DNA from: a virus
Length of the DNA: 64,000 bases
Reading direction: 5' to 3' (one strand)
IMG/VR virus record: IMGVR_UViG_3300025647_000019
Span: 29,965 to 93,964 of that record
Shown: piece by piece, positions 52,046 to 59,770 of the stretch
How the letters are laid out: every line of letters starts with the position of its first letter
Numbering within the stretch: the stretch's first letter is position 1
Notes under the pieces: generated by a model
The model's database searches: none
Told to the model about the DNA's origin: nothing
What the model saw: only the letters and a program-made list of their open reading frames with translations
Translations under genes and position numbers: made by a program

Positions 52046-53231
52046 ATATCCTCTTGCTAAACAAACAATAACAAATGAAGAAATAGATGCTCTTATTGAA
52101 TGGCTAAAAACATATCCCCGTTTAACAATGGGAGAAATTACCAAGGAGTTTGAAAGAAAATGGGCAGAATATATTGGAACAAAATATGCCGTATTTGTAA
52201 ACTCTGGATCATCAGCAAACTTACTAATGATATATGCGTTACTGGTGACTGGGAGATTAAAGAAAGGTGATAAAGTTCTTGTTCCAGCAGTTGGCTGGGG
52301 AACAACAGTGGCACCACTGATTCAACTGGGTCTTGAACCAATTATGGTAGATGTGGATCCTTTTACATTTGGTATAGATGTTTATAAATGCGAAAGAGAA
52401 TTAGAAAAAAATCCAGGAATTAAAGCAATATTATTTGTTGATGTTCTTGGAGTTCCTGCCAATATAAAAGAATTAAAAGAGTTGGCTTCTAATAGAAAAT
52501 TATTATTGCTTGAAGATTCGTGTGCAGCATTAGGATCAAAATATGATAACAAAATGATTGGATCCTTTGGGGATATTTCTACATTTTCATTTTATTTTGG
52601 TCATCAACTTTCTACAATTGAGGGTGGAATGATCAATACAAACAATGAAGAAATTTTTGAAGCTTTAATTATGTCAAGAAGCCATGGATGGGGAAAAGAA
52701 TTATCTCAAGAAACATATGATCATTTGATTTCTGAAAACGATATTGATGACTTTCATAAACCATTTACATTTTTTATTCCTGGATTTAATTTAAGAGGAA
52801 CAGATCTTCAAGCAAAAATAGGATTAGGGCAAATAGAAAAAGCAGAATGGGTTGCAAATAGAAGACATGAAAATCATAAAAGATATATGAAAAATCTCGA
52901 TAGATATTGTGATTTCCAATGTCCAGTTCTTGGCCCAGTTGAAGATAGAGTTTCAAGCATTTCATTTGGGTGTTTAGTAAGAGAAAATTCAACCAGAAAA
53001 GAAATAGTTAGAAGATTAGTGGACAATGGAATTGAAACAAGATTATTCAGTGCTGGAAATTTGGGGCTTCATCCATTCTGGAAACAGTATAATAAAGATT
53101 TTTCAAATTTTCAAGTAGCAAACTTAATTCATTCAAATGGATTTTTTCTACCGAATTATCCAGAGCTTACATTAGATGAGATTGATTTTATTTCATCAGT
53201 TGTTATAGAAGGGGTTACTCATGAGCATTAA
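52035..53231 (+). CDS. PLP-dependent sugar 3-dehydratase (ColD/DegT-like)
   Basis: 398 residues of the DegT/DnrJ fold: NSGSSANLLMIYAL, VPAVGWGTTVAPLIQLGLEP, EDSCAALGSKYDNK (Asp161 for the pyridine N), and SFYFGHQLSTIEGGM. At the place of the Schiff-base Lys there is His190. This His is the hallmark of ColD (GDP-4-keto-6-deoxymannose 3-dehydratase) and related dehydratases, which remove the C3 hydroxyl of 4-keto sugars instead of transaminating them. So a 3,6-dideoxy sugar is expected. Activity is inferred from this residue. Confidence 0.85.
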   Translation: MEIKYPLAKQTITNEEIDALIEWLKTYPRLTMGEITKEFERKWAEYIGTKYAVFVNSGSSANLLMIYALLVTGRLKKGDKVLVPAVGWGTTVAPLIQLGLEPIMVDVDPFTFGIDVYKCERELEKNPGIKAILFVDVLGVPANIKELKELASNRKLLLLEDSCAALGSKYDNKMIGSFGDISTFSFYFGHQLSTIEGGMINTNNEEIFEALIMSRSHGWGKELSQETYDHLISENDIDDFHKPFTFFIPGFNLRGTDLQAKIGLGQIEKAEWVANRRHENHKRYMKNLDRYCDFQCPVLGPVEDRVSSISFGCLVRENSTRKEIVRRLVDNGIETRLFSAGNLGLHPFWKQYNKDFSNFQVANLIHSNGFFLPNYPELTLDEIDFISSVVIEGVTHEH

Positions 53232-54054
53232 ACCAAAAACTTATCCATCAGAAATTATAGACATAGAATTATCAGGACATAAATTTAAATTTGTAGATTG
53301 GAAGCATCCATCACAAGGAGGGCCTCATTTTGACGTTGGAATGTTTGAATTTATAAAATCAATAGTTAAACCCGGAGATGTTGTAATAGACATTGGAACT
53401 CATGTTGGGGTAAAAACTCTAATGTATGGTTTAGCTGCTGGGAAAAAGGGCGCTGTTTATGGTTTTGAACCAAATCCATATGTTTTCGAGCCTTTTAAAA
53501 AATCTTGTGAATTAAATAGGGATATTATAAATGTTATTCCCGTTTGTGCAGCTATAACTGAAGAACCCGGGAACTTTATTTTTCATTATTCAGACGAAGG
53601 ATATTATAATGGAGGATTTGCTTCTAAAACAGATTATGGAGTTGGAGGATGTGGCCATGTTGTCCCAATAGAAGTTGAAGGAATACGATTTGATGATTAT
53701 TTTTTCGGGGTTGAAGGGAAAGAAAAAATTAAATTATTCAAGGTTGATACTGAGGGATATGATCTATCGGTTTTAAAATCCGTTAAATCTTTATTAGAAG
53801 AAGTCAAACCCATTATTCAATCAGAATTATTTTTAATGTTATCGGATGAAGAAATTCAGAATCATTTAAAATTCCTTGACGATTTGGGTTATGTTAATTA
53901 CTTTTTCCCCGATGAAAAACAATCCGTCTATGGTAAAACCAATATTTATAATTTAAGGGATAAAAATTTCACTTGTAATGAATGGCAGCATGCAAAAAGG
54001 GTTTTCAAAGGCAAAAATTTAATTTCAGTTCATAAGAGTCAATTAGAAGCTTAA
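53221..54054 (+). CDS. FkbM-family methyltransferase
   Basis: 277 residues: VIDIGTHVGVKTLMYGLAAG (SAM motif I), YGFEPNPYVFEPFKKS, IKLFKVDTEGYDLSVL (the FkbM signature), and VKPIIQSELFL. FkbM-type enzymes O-methylate sugars and other small molecules. It is the last gene of the glycan operon; overlaps the dehydratase by 11 nt. Confidence 0.85.
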   Translation: MSIKPKTYPSEIIDIELSGHKFKFVDWKHPSQGGPHFDVGMFEFIKSIVKPGDVVIDIGTHVGVKTLMYGLAAGKKGAVYGFEPNPYVFEPFKKSCELNRDIINVIPVCAAITEEPGNFIFHYSDEGYYNGGFASKTDYGVGGCGHVVPIEVEGIRFDDYFFGVEGKEKIKLFKVDTEGYDLSVLKSVKSLLEEVKPIIQSELFLMLSDEEIQNHLKFLDDLGYVNYFFPDEKQSVYGKTNIYNLRDKNFTCNEWQHAKRVFKGKNLISVHKSQLEA

Positions 54055-54110
54055 AAGCCCCTACTTAAAGTATATTTTTTTAACCTGTATTCAATTTAAT
54101 ATTGACTTTA

Positions 54111-54128
54111 ATACTATAGTCCATAGGA
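54111..54128 (+). promoter_or_regulatory. Leader motif ATACTATAGTCCaTAGGA (copy 2)
   Basis: Second copy of the 18-nt motif at 14931. It follows a T-rich stretch and precedes AGGAGG of the 55-residue gene. See the finding. Confidence 0.45.
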
Positions 54129-54136
54129 GGAAAACA

Positions 54137-54304
54137 ATGACGTCAGAAAATTTTTTTGATAGTTTAAATGAAGAACAAAAACTAAAAGTTGAACAGAAAG
54201 TAAAAGAGATCTTAAATAAAACCCCGGGAGAATCAACGATTCTTGAAATAAAGGAACTTCAGGAAAGTGTAGCAAAATCTATATACAGAATTCTTCACGA
54301 TTAA
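54137..54304 (+). CDS. Small helical acidic protein, 55 residues
   Basis: MTSENFFDSLNEEQKLKVEQ then KVKEILNKTPGESTILEIKE, ending in SIYRILHD. AGGAGG is six bases before the ATG. Entirely helical and charged. Located before the modification operon and after the shared leader motif. Function unknown. Confidence 0.6.
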   Translation: MTSENFFDSLNEEQKLKVEQKVKEILNKTPGESTILEIKELQESVAKSIYRILHD

Positions 54305-54308
54305 ATTA

Positions 54309-54337
54309 TTTACAAACCAGGTTCTTTGTGATATAAT
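54309..54337 (+). promoter_or_regulatory. Sigma70-type promoter of the nucleotide-modification operon
   Basis: TTTACA (54309-54314), 17-nt spacer, TATAAT (54332-54337). Consensus -10. Confidence 0.85.
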
Positions 54338-54370
54338 CTGCATAGACCGAAAAATTATGGAGGTATGATA

Positions 54371-54877
54371 GTGCAGATTTTAAATGTCGGTTATGAATTG
54401 ACAAAGCAATTAGAAGAAAAGTATTCAGTTTTACAAAATAGACCTCTTAAGATTAACATCCATCATCCAGAACACCAAATGATCTTGAAAAGATTCATAG
54501 GCCAATTAAATGAGGAATTGGTTGAATATCATCTTGGGGAGGATTTTGAAAGGATTGAAGAAATAGCAGATATTTTAAATTTTGCTATGAGTATTCTTCT
54601 AATGCTAGATTTTGAGTATTATGATATAGAATATTATGAAGAAGTTTGTATGTTTGAATTGTTTATTTCGTGGAATGATATTGCCCACAAGTTGAAAAAT
54701 CGACCTTGGAAAAACGATCAAGTTCTAACTTGTATGGAAACAATAAAACCTTTAGTTAAAAAAGCTTTTGATCAAACCTATTGTTTTGCAGTAGATAATC
54801 ATCCCAAAGAAGAAATAGTTGAAGCAATTAGACATAAGTTTCAGAAAAACCTTTTTAGATTAAAGTCAAATTATTAG
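54371..54877 (+). CDS. MazG-like nucleotide pyrophosphohydrolase (candidate)
   Basis: 168 residues, all helical. LNEELVEYHLGEDFERIEEI and ADILNFAMSILLML carry the E-x2-E ... E-x2-D pattern of all-alpha NTP pyrophosphatases (MazG or dimeric dUTPase group). Such enzymes hydrolyse (d)NTPs; in a modification operon, they could remove an unmodified nucleotide, as T4 gp56 does for dCTP. GTG 54371 is chosen (GGAGGT six bases upstream); ATG 54365 directly abuts it. Family is a probable, not firm, call. Confidence 0.6.
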   Translation: MQILNVGYELTKQLEEKYSVLQNRPLKINIHHPEHQMILKRFIGQLNEELVEYHLGEDFERIEEIADILNFAMSILLMLDFEYYDIEYYEEVCMFELFISWNDIAHKLKNRPWKNDQVLTCMETIKPLVKKAFDQTYCFAVDNHPKEEIVEAIRHKFQKNLFRLKSNY

Positions 54878-54885
54878 GAGGAGCT

Positions 54886-55581
54886 ATGAGGATATTCATG
54901 AATCTGGATGAAGCATATCCAGAGATTAAACGAGATTTAAATAAATTTGGGATCATTGTTCATCCGAATACAATGCAAGATAAATATGTTGCGGATGATG
55001 ACGATTATTCTACTAAAGAACTTCAGCTATATAGCTTTTGTATTCTCAATACAGAAGATCATTTGAAATATGCTAAGGATAAAGAATGGTGTATTGCTGA
55101 ATTTGCAGAAAGAATTGATACTAGCAAGGAAACTATTAATCCTGGATACGCATATAAAATTCGTCCGATGTGGGAAGAGTTTGTACACGATGGAAAATTT
55201 GGATACACTTATCATGATCGAATGGCTTTTCAAGTTCCAAAAATTATTGAAGAGTTAAAAAAGAATCCCGATAGTCGTCAGTTGATAGTTCAAATATTTG
55301 ATCCTAATATTGACAATAATAATATTGGATCTGGCGATGGAGGAGCTAAAATCCGAATTCCATGTTCGATGTATTATCAATTAATGTATCGTGAAGAGAA
55401 ATTAGATATTCTCTATCATATGAGAAGTGCAGATTTTAATGAACATTTTAGAAATGATGTTACTCTTGCAATGATGCTTCAGCACTATATTGCCAAAGAA
55501 GCGGGACTTGAACCTGGAAAAATGTTTTATACAGCGGGAAGTTTTCACATTTATAAAAAGGATTGGGAAGTTCTAGCCTAA
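54886..55581 (+). CDS. ThyA-family enzyme, dNMP hydroxymethylase or thymidylate synthase
   Basis: 231 residues. NPDSRQLIVQIFDPNID, RIPCSMYYQLMY (Cys160 nucleophile), YHMRSADF (Arg180, Asp183) and FYTAGSFHIYKKDW are the ThyA signatures. The base-reading Asn region, F-N-I in thymidylate synthases, reads F-R-N-D-V, which an ungapped alignment makes Asp191; T4 dCMP hydroxymethylase also has Asp here. Because a ThyX gene is 3 kb downstream, a hydroxymethylase that marks phage DNA is attractive. N-terminus is shorter than ThyA. Substrate must be tested. Confidence 0.78.
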   Translation: MRIFMNLDEAYPEIKRDLNKFGIIVHPNTMQDKYVADDDDYSTKELQLYSFCILNTEDHLKYAKDKEWCIAEFAERIDTSKETINPGYAYKIRPMWEEFVHDGKFGYTYHDRMAFQVPKIIEELKKNPDSRQLIVQIFDPNIDNNNIGSGDGGAKIRIPCSMYYQLMYREEKLDILYHMRSADFNEHFRNDVTLAMMLQHYIAKEAGLEPGKMFYTAGSFHIYKKDWEVLA

Positions 55582-55590
55582 GGAGCTTAT

Positions 55591-56904
55591 ATGTGCGGAA
55601 TAGCAATTAGAAACATTAAGAACTCAAACTATTATACAAAGGAAATGATTCATCGAGGAATTCTTTCTTATGAAAAGGAATATGGGAATCTTCAAATTAT
55701 TCATGAGCATCTTCCAATTCAAAGTTTGGATCTGGATTATCCTATAATTGAAACTGAAAAATATATTGTTCTTTTTAATGGAGAAATATTTGATCACGAT
55801 AAAAAAGACGATTTAGAATATCTAAAAGAAGTTTTTGAAAATTCTAAAAATATATTCAATGCAATTGAAGAAATAAAATATAAAGATGGATTTTATTCGT
55901 TTATAGTTTTAGATAAAGAAGAAAATAAAGTTTATGCTTTTACAGATCCTCTAGGAAAAAAGCAACTATATTATTCTGAGGGAAGTGGAATTGCATCGGA
56001 AATCCGTGGATTGAACTCCATTAAAAAATTCGATCATACTTATTTTGGGACAATTCTTAAATGGGGATATAATACAGACGATAGAACTCCTTTTATTTCT
56101 GTAAAAAGAATTTTACCAAATAAAATCTATACGTTTAATATTGAAATTGAACTTCGGGGAATTAAGAATGATTATTTTGATTTCTTTACTGATAGAACTT
56201 TTTATGGCAGTCCAAGAGATATTATTTATTATACTCTAGAAAAAGCTACACAAAATAGATTAATTGGTCATAAGAAAATTGCTTTATTGCTTTCAGGAGG
56301 TTTAGATAGTAGCATTATTAATCACCATCTCAGTAATGCAGATGTAGTATCTTATACGGTCGAAAATCAAGAAGATATAGAATTTGCTCTTCAGCTTAGA
56401 CCTGATGCTAAAAGAATTAAATTCGATCAATTTGATTTCAAAGATCCTATGTTAGCTATGGAAATGCCAGTAGATCTAGGAAGTATGATTCCACAATATA
56501 ATCTCTGTAAAAATATTAGCGAAACTGTTATCATAACTGGGGATGGAGCTGATGAACTTTTTGGTGGATATAAAAGAATCGCAGAATATGATTCACAAGT
56601 TTCTGATGTTTTTGATGAACTGAGTTATTACCATCTTATTAGATTAGATCGAATGTCAATGTATTTTACAAAAGAACTTCGAAGCCCTTTTTTGAATTTA
56701 GATTTGGTTCGATTTGCTCTTTGCTTACCTCGTGAAGACAGAATGAATAAAAAAATTCTAAAGGAAACTTATAGCGGGATTCTTCCTGATGAAATTATTA
56801 ATCGGAAAAAGACTGCTCTTAAAATTAATAGATGTGCTCAGGATCCTTATGGTTATCGTAAAGAAATGATTAATTGGTTTATGAAAGGAAAAATTAATGG
56901 TTGA
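55591..56904 (+). CDS. Asparagine synthetase B-like amidotransferase
   Basis: 437 residues. MCGIAI puts the glutaminase nucleophile at Cys2; FNGEIFDHD corresponds to NGEIYN. The synthetase domain has the PP-loop SGGLDSSI and GDGADELFGGYKRI, as in AsnB. The R-G-P-D motif is altered (HRGILS). Shorter than bacterial AsnB (about 550). It would activate a carboxylate with ATP and add ammonia from glutamine. In phages, AsnB-like enzymes occur in nucleobase or sugar modification; here it lies between the ThyA homologue and the methylase-like gene. Confidence 0.82.
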   Translation: MCGIAIRNIKNSNYYTKEMIHRGILSYEKEYGNLQIIHEHLPIQSLDLDYPIIETEKYIVLFNGEIFDHDKKDDLEYLKEVFENSKNIFNAIEEIKYKDGFYSFIVLDKEENKVYAFTDPLGKKQLYYSEGSGIASEIRGLNSIKKFDHTYFGTILKWGYNTDDRTPFISVKRILPNKIYTFNIEIELRGIKNDYFDFFTDRTFYGSPRDIIYYTLEKATQNRLIGHKKIALLLSGGLDSSIINHHLSNADVVSYTVENQEDIEFALQLRPDAKRIKFDQFDFKDPMLAMEMPVDLGSMIPQYNLCKNISETVIITGDGADELFGGYKRIAEYDSQVSDVFDELSYYHLIRLDRMSMYFTKELRSPFLNLDLVRFALCLPREDRMNKKILKETYSGILPDEIINRKKTALKINRCAQDPYGYRKEMINWFMKGKING

Positions 56905-57775
56905 ATCAAAACATATAAATAAAATTACTGCTCAAGAAGCATTACTTTTTAGAAAAGAAATTCCTGAGGATTATCATTGCAATTGTGAATATTGTAGAGA
57001 AAATTTTATTGGAGAAATTTTTAATACTGATGTAGGAAAATATTATTCACAAAGATGTAGAAATTCTTATTATCCAAAAGATACAGAAAAGAAATTTAAA
57101 CATCTCGATGTTGGTCATTGGCCTGGTTATAGATTTGCAGTTCACCATTATACTAATCCAGGGGATATTGTTTTTGATCCAACGGTAGGATCTGGAACTG
57201 CCATTGCTGAGGCAGAAAATAATCATCGAAGAGGTATTGGGGTAGAATTAGAGTTTCCGGAAGTAGCTGATTTTTTTTGTAATGGAAGAGGTACTGTTAT
57301 TCATGGAAATGCTCTGAAAGTTAATCCTGATGATTTTTTAGAAAAAGAATCAATTCAACTTTTAATTAATGGTACTCCATATCCAACAGTAGGAGCAGTT
57401 TCTTCAGATGCTCCAGAAAGAAAAACTGAAGGGTCTTTAAAAGATTATATGCACAAAGAAAATTTAGGAAAACTTAAACTTGATGAATATTATGATATTA
57501 TCCCCCATCTTTATCTTCGATGGATTCCTTATATTAAAAAAGAGGGATATCTCGGGATTATTATTAAAGACATGATGATGAATAAAGAGCCTTATTTACT
57601 TCACAAATATATTATAGATAGCATTTTGGAAAAAACAGATGAACTTGTTTATGATAGCTGTTTTATTCACAAACATACCCCTTCAACAATGTTTATGAAC
57701 ACTTATCCTAAAAGATTCCCCGGGATTAAAATCCCCCTTTATCAAACTGCTATTATACTAAGGAAAATTAAATGA
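56897..57775 (+). CDS. DNA methylase-like protein (N4/N6 type, altered motif)
   Basis: 292 residues. IVFDPTVGSGTAIAEAENNH is the DPxxGSGT SAM motif of N4/N6 DNA methylases, followed by GIGVEL. The catalytic D/N/S-P-P-Y motif appears as G-T-P-Y (residues 159-162). N-terminus carries CNCEYC and a further Cys pair, possibly zinc. It may act on modified bases or be a divergent methylase. Motif order fits group beta. Overlaps AsnB by 8 nt. Confidence 0.6.
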   Translation: MVESKHINKITAQEALLFRKEIPEDYHCNCEYCRENFIGEIFNTDVGKYYSQRCRNSYYPKDTEKKFKHLDVGHWPGYRFAVHHYTNPGDIVFDPTVGSGTAIAEAENNHRRGIGVELEFPEVADFFCNGRGTVIHGNALKVNPDDFLEKESIQLLINGTPYPTVGAVSSDAPERKTEGSLKDYMHKENLGKLKLDEYYDIIPHLYLRWIPYIKKEGYLGIIIKDMMMNKEPYLLHKYIIDSILEKTDELVYDSCFIHKHTPSTMFMNTYPKRFPGIKIPLYQTAIILRKIK

Positions 57776-58332
57776 ATAAAAACGTAATAGCTCACGAATT
57801 AGGTCATGCCATTGTTGGGTATTTAATGGATAAGGATTTTTGGCCAACAAATATTGAATTATATTCAAATGATCATAAAGTAAAGGCGGCATGTATTTTT
57901 GAATCTAATAGAATGGAAAAACCTAAATTATCTGGTACAAAATATGTGTCAGATCTTGGTGGGCTTATTGGCGAAATGATATGGGAAGGAAGTTGGAGAG
58001 TTTGGGGAGCTTCGTATGATCTTGATTCAATTGCTGGTTCTGGAAATAATAAGATAGCAGTTGAAATTGATAATTGGATGTGGATGGAAAATGGACCAAA
58101 GTCTTATCATGGACTAATGGCAAATATGTCCAGAAGTAAACGGAAAAAAATATATGTTGATGAAAGCTTTACACAATATAAATTGCCAAATGTTTGGAAA
58201 GTCTATAAAAAGGTTTTAAAAAATATCAATTCTGAAGAATTTAGAAATATTGTAAATGAAATTTATAAAGAAAAATTAAATAAAATCTTATATAAGAGAT
58301 TACATGGTTATATTCAAAGGATAGTTAAATGA
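57772..58332 (+). CDS. M41 (FtsH-like) metalloprotease domain
   Basis: 186 residues. IAHELGHAIVGYLM: H8-E9-x2-H12 zinc motif; DLGGLIGEMIWEG then WGASYDLDSIAG (Asp83) matches the FtsH peptidase region (AGRxAEExxFG ... GAxxDL) where Asp is the third ligand. No AAA ATPase or membrane domain is present. It probably cuts a host or phage protein. In a nucleotide-modification operon, the reason is unknown. Confidence 0.72.
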   Translation: MNKNVIAHELGHAIVGYLMDKDFWPTNIELYSNDHKVKAACIFESNRMEKPKLSGTKYVSDLGGLIGEMIWEGSWRVWGASYDLDSIAGSGNNKIAVEIDNWMWMENGPKSYHGLMANMSRSKRKKIYVDESFTQYKLPNVWKVYKKVLKNINSEEFRNIVNEIYKEKLNKILYKRLHGYIQRIVK

Positions 58333-59072
58333 AGGTTTTAGAAAATGGTTATATCAATCTGATTGATGTTATGGGTGACGATCTTAGGATTGTTAATGCC
58401 GCAAGAAAGTCTTTCGGATCCAGAACATATTCTTTTGGACCAAAGGAAAAGAAACTTCTCAAATATCTTTGGGATAATCAACACACTTCTCCATTCGAAA
58501 TGGTTGAGTTCATGTTTGAAGTCAAGGCTCCATTGTTTGTGGTTCGCCAATGGCAACGTCATAGGACTTGGAGTTATAACGAAGTGAGCAGACGATATAC
58601 TTCAGACGGTTTGGATTTTTACGTTCCAGAAAAAATAAGAACCCAAGCAAAGGATAATAAACAAGCATCAGATGGATTTTTGTATGAATCTGGAAGTAAA
58701 TTTATTGTTGAAGCGATAAAAGAACACAATGAAGATTGTTTGTCTTTTTATGAAAATCTAATCAATGAAGGTTGTTGCCGTGAACAAGCAAGAATGGTTC
58801 TCCCTCAAAATATGATGGTGGAATTTGTGGCAAAGGTTGACCTTTCAAATCTGATAAAGTTTCTTAGACTTCGAAACCATCCTCATGCTCAATGGGAGAT
58901 TCAAGAGTACGCAAGAGCAATTGAAAAGTTGATTGAACCAATCGTTCCTGAAACTATGAAATTATATAGGGAAACAATACCAGCAACGGTTGGTCCAGTT
59001 CAAGAGCGAAAAATTGTGCCACTAAATGAAGAAGAATTCAATCCAACTTTTGATGGAGATGGGAGTGAATAA
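58329..59072 (+). CDS. thyX: FAD-dependent thymidylate synthase
   Basis: 247 residues with the ThyX signature RHRTWSYNEVSRRY (R77-H-R-x7-S87), and QHTSPFEMVEF, RMVLPQNMMVEF. It makes dTMP from dUMP with methylenetetrahydrofolate and FADH2, fed by dCMP deaminase and dUTPase. Because this phage also has a ThyA-type enzyme, the two may have different jobs. Base composition is slightly more GC-rich than neighbours. 4-nt overlaps on both sides. Confidence 0.94.
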   Translation: MKVLENGYINLIDVMGDDLRIVNAARKSFGSRTYSFGPKEKKLLKYLWDNQHTSPFEMVEFMFEVKAPLFVVRQWQRHRTWSYNEVSRRYTSDGLDFYVPEKIRTQAKDNKQASDGFLYESGSKFIVEAIKEHNEDCLSFYENLINEGCCREQARMVLPQNMMVEFVAKVDLSNLIKFLRLRNHPHAQWEIQEYARAIEKLIEPIVPETMKLYRETIPATVGPVQERKIVPLNEEEFNPTFDGDGSE

Positions 59073-59302
59073 TGTTCGGATTAGAAGACGACCTTTATAG
59101 TAAAATTGAAAAGTTAACAACAAAGGGTGATGCATTGGCTCTTTGGATTTGTGATAATTATGATAAGATTCAAGAATTAAAAGATATGAATTCACATGAA
59201 TCAAAGATGCTCCATAAACTTTTAAAAGATTGGGGCGATGCAAAAAGATTTAGTCCTTGGATGTATAAAGAGGGGCAACAAGAGAAGTTCAAAACTTTAT
59301 AG
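59072..59302 (+). CDS. Unknown small protein
   Basis: 76 residues, helical (LYSKIEKLTTKGDALALWIC, ESKMLHKLLKDWG). GGGAG upstream overlaps thyX end. No motif. Function unknown. Confidence 0.5.
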   Translation: MFGLEDDLYSKIEKLTTKGDALALWICDNYDKIQELKDMNSHESKMLHKLLKDWGDAKRFSPWMYKEGQQEKFKTL

Positions 59303-59311
59303 GGGGGAATA

Positions 59312-59611
59312 ATGTTAGAAATCATACTTTTTATAATAATTTTTATTTTAGTCTTATTGGTTTTAGTTGAGGGAATTATAATTCGGGGTTTTTTAAAAAC
59401 TGATAAAATTGATTCCGAATATAAACCTGCAGCTTTAACCGGTAGGGAAATTGAAGCAATTAGGAGAAAATTAGAAAGCATAGGAATGAATGCTATTAGT
59501 AGGGCTGATGTAGCTAATTTAATAAGGACTTTTCAATTAATAGTTCTTGGTGTTTATGAGGACAAGGATCCTTATGTTCCAGCAGATCCCTATGAAGATA
59601 TACCCCAATAA
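59312..59611 (+). CDS. Small membrane-anchored protein
   Basis: 99 residues with one strong N-terminal membrane segment (ILFIIIFILVLLVLV), then a soluble part with LTGREIEAIRRKLESIGMNA and a Pro/Asp-rich tail. AGGGGGG upstream. Last gene before the terminator. Function unknown. Confidence 0.55.
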   Translation: MLEIILFIIIFILVLLVLVEGIIIRGFLKTDKIDSEYKPAALTGREIEAIRRKLESIGMNAISRADVANLIRTFQLIVLGVYEDKDPYVPADPYEDIPQ

Positions 59612-59636
59612 AATATATACTTATGGGAATAAGAGG

Positions 59637-59690
59637 AATGTCTCTGTTATAAAGTGATTATTTCCAATCATTTATCAGGGGCATTTTTTT
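59637..59690 (+). terminator. Rho-independent terminator at the end of the modification operon
   Basis: Long imperfect hairpin: ATAAA-g-TGATT pairs with AATCATTTAT around ATTTCC, extended outward by TCTCTG with CAGGGG (G-U pairs), then seven T. Lies between the last gene and the next promoter. Confidence 0.8.
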
Positions 59691-59700
59691 GTGTTTTTTA

Positions 59701-59729
59701 TTTACTTTTATCCGGGATTAATATATAAT
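59701..59729 (+). promoter_or_regulatory. Sigma70-type promoter of the small-gene region
   Basis: TTTACT (59701-59706), 17-nt spacer, TATAAT (59724-59729), 42 nt before the first gene. Confidence 0.85.
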
Positions 59730-59770
59730 AGACCTATCAGTTAAACAAACACCTTTCAAGGAGTTCCCCA

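Noticed and set aside
54061-54082. T-rich tract after the FkbM gene as a terminator
   Set aside because: TACTT/AAGTA cannot form a hairpin with a workable loop; no stem is present before the T run, so no terminator is called although one is expected here.
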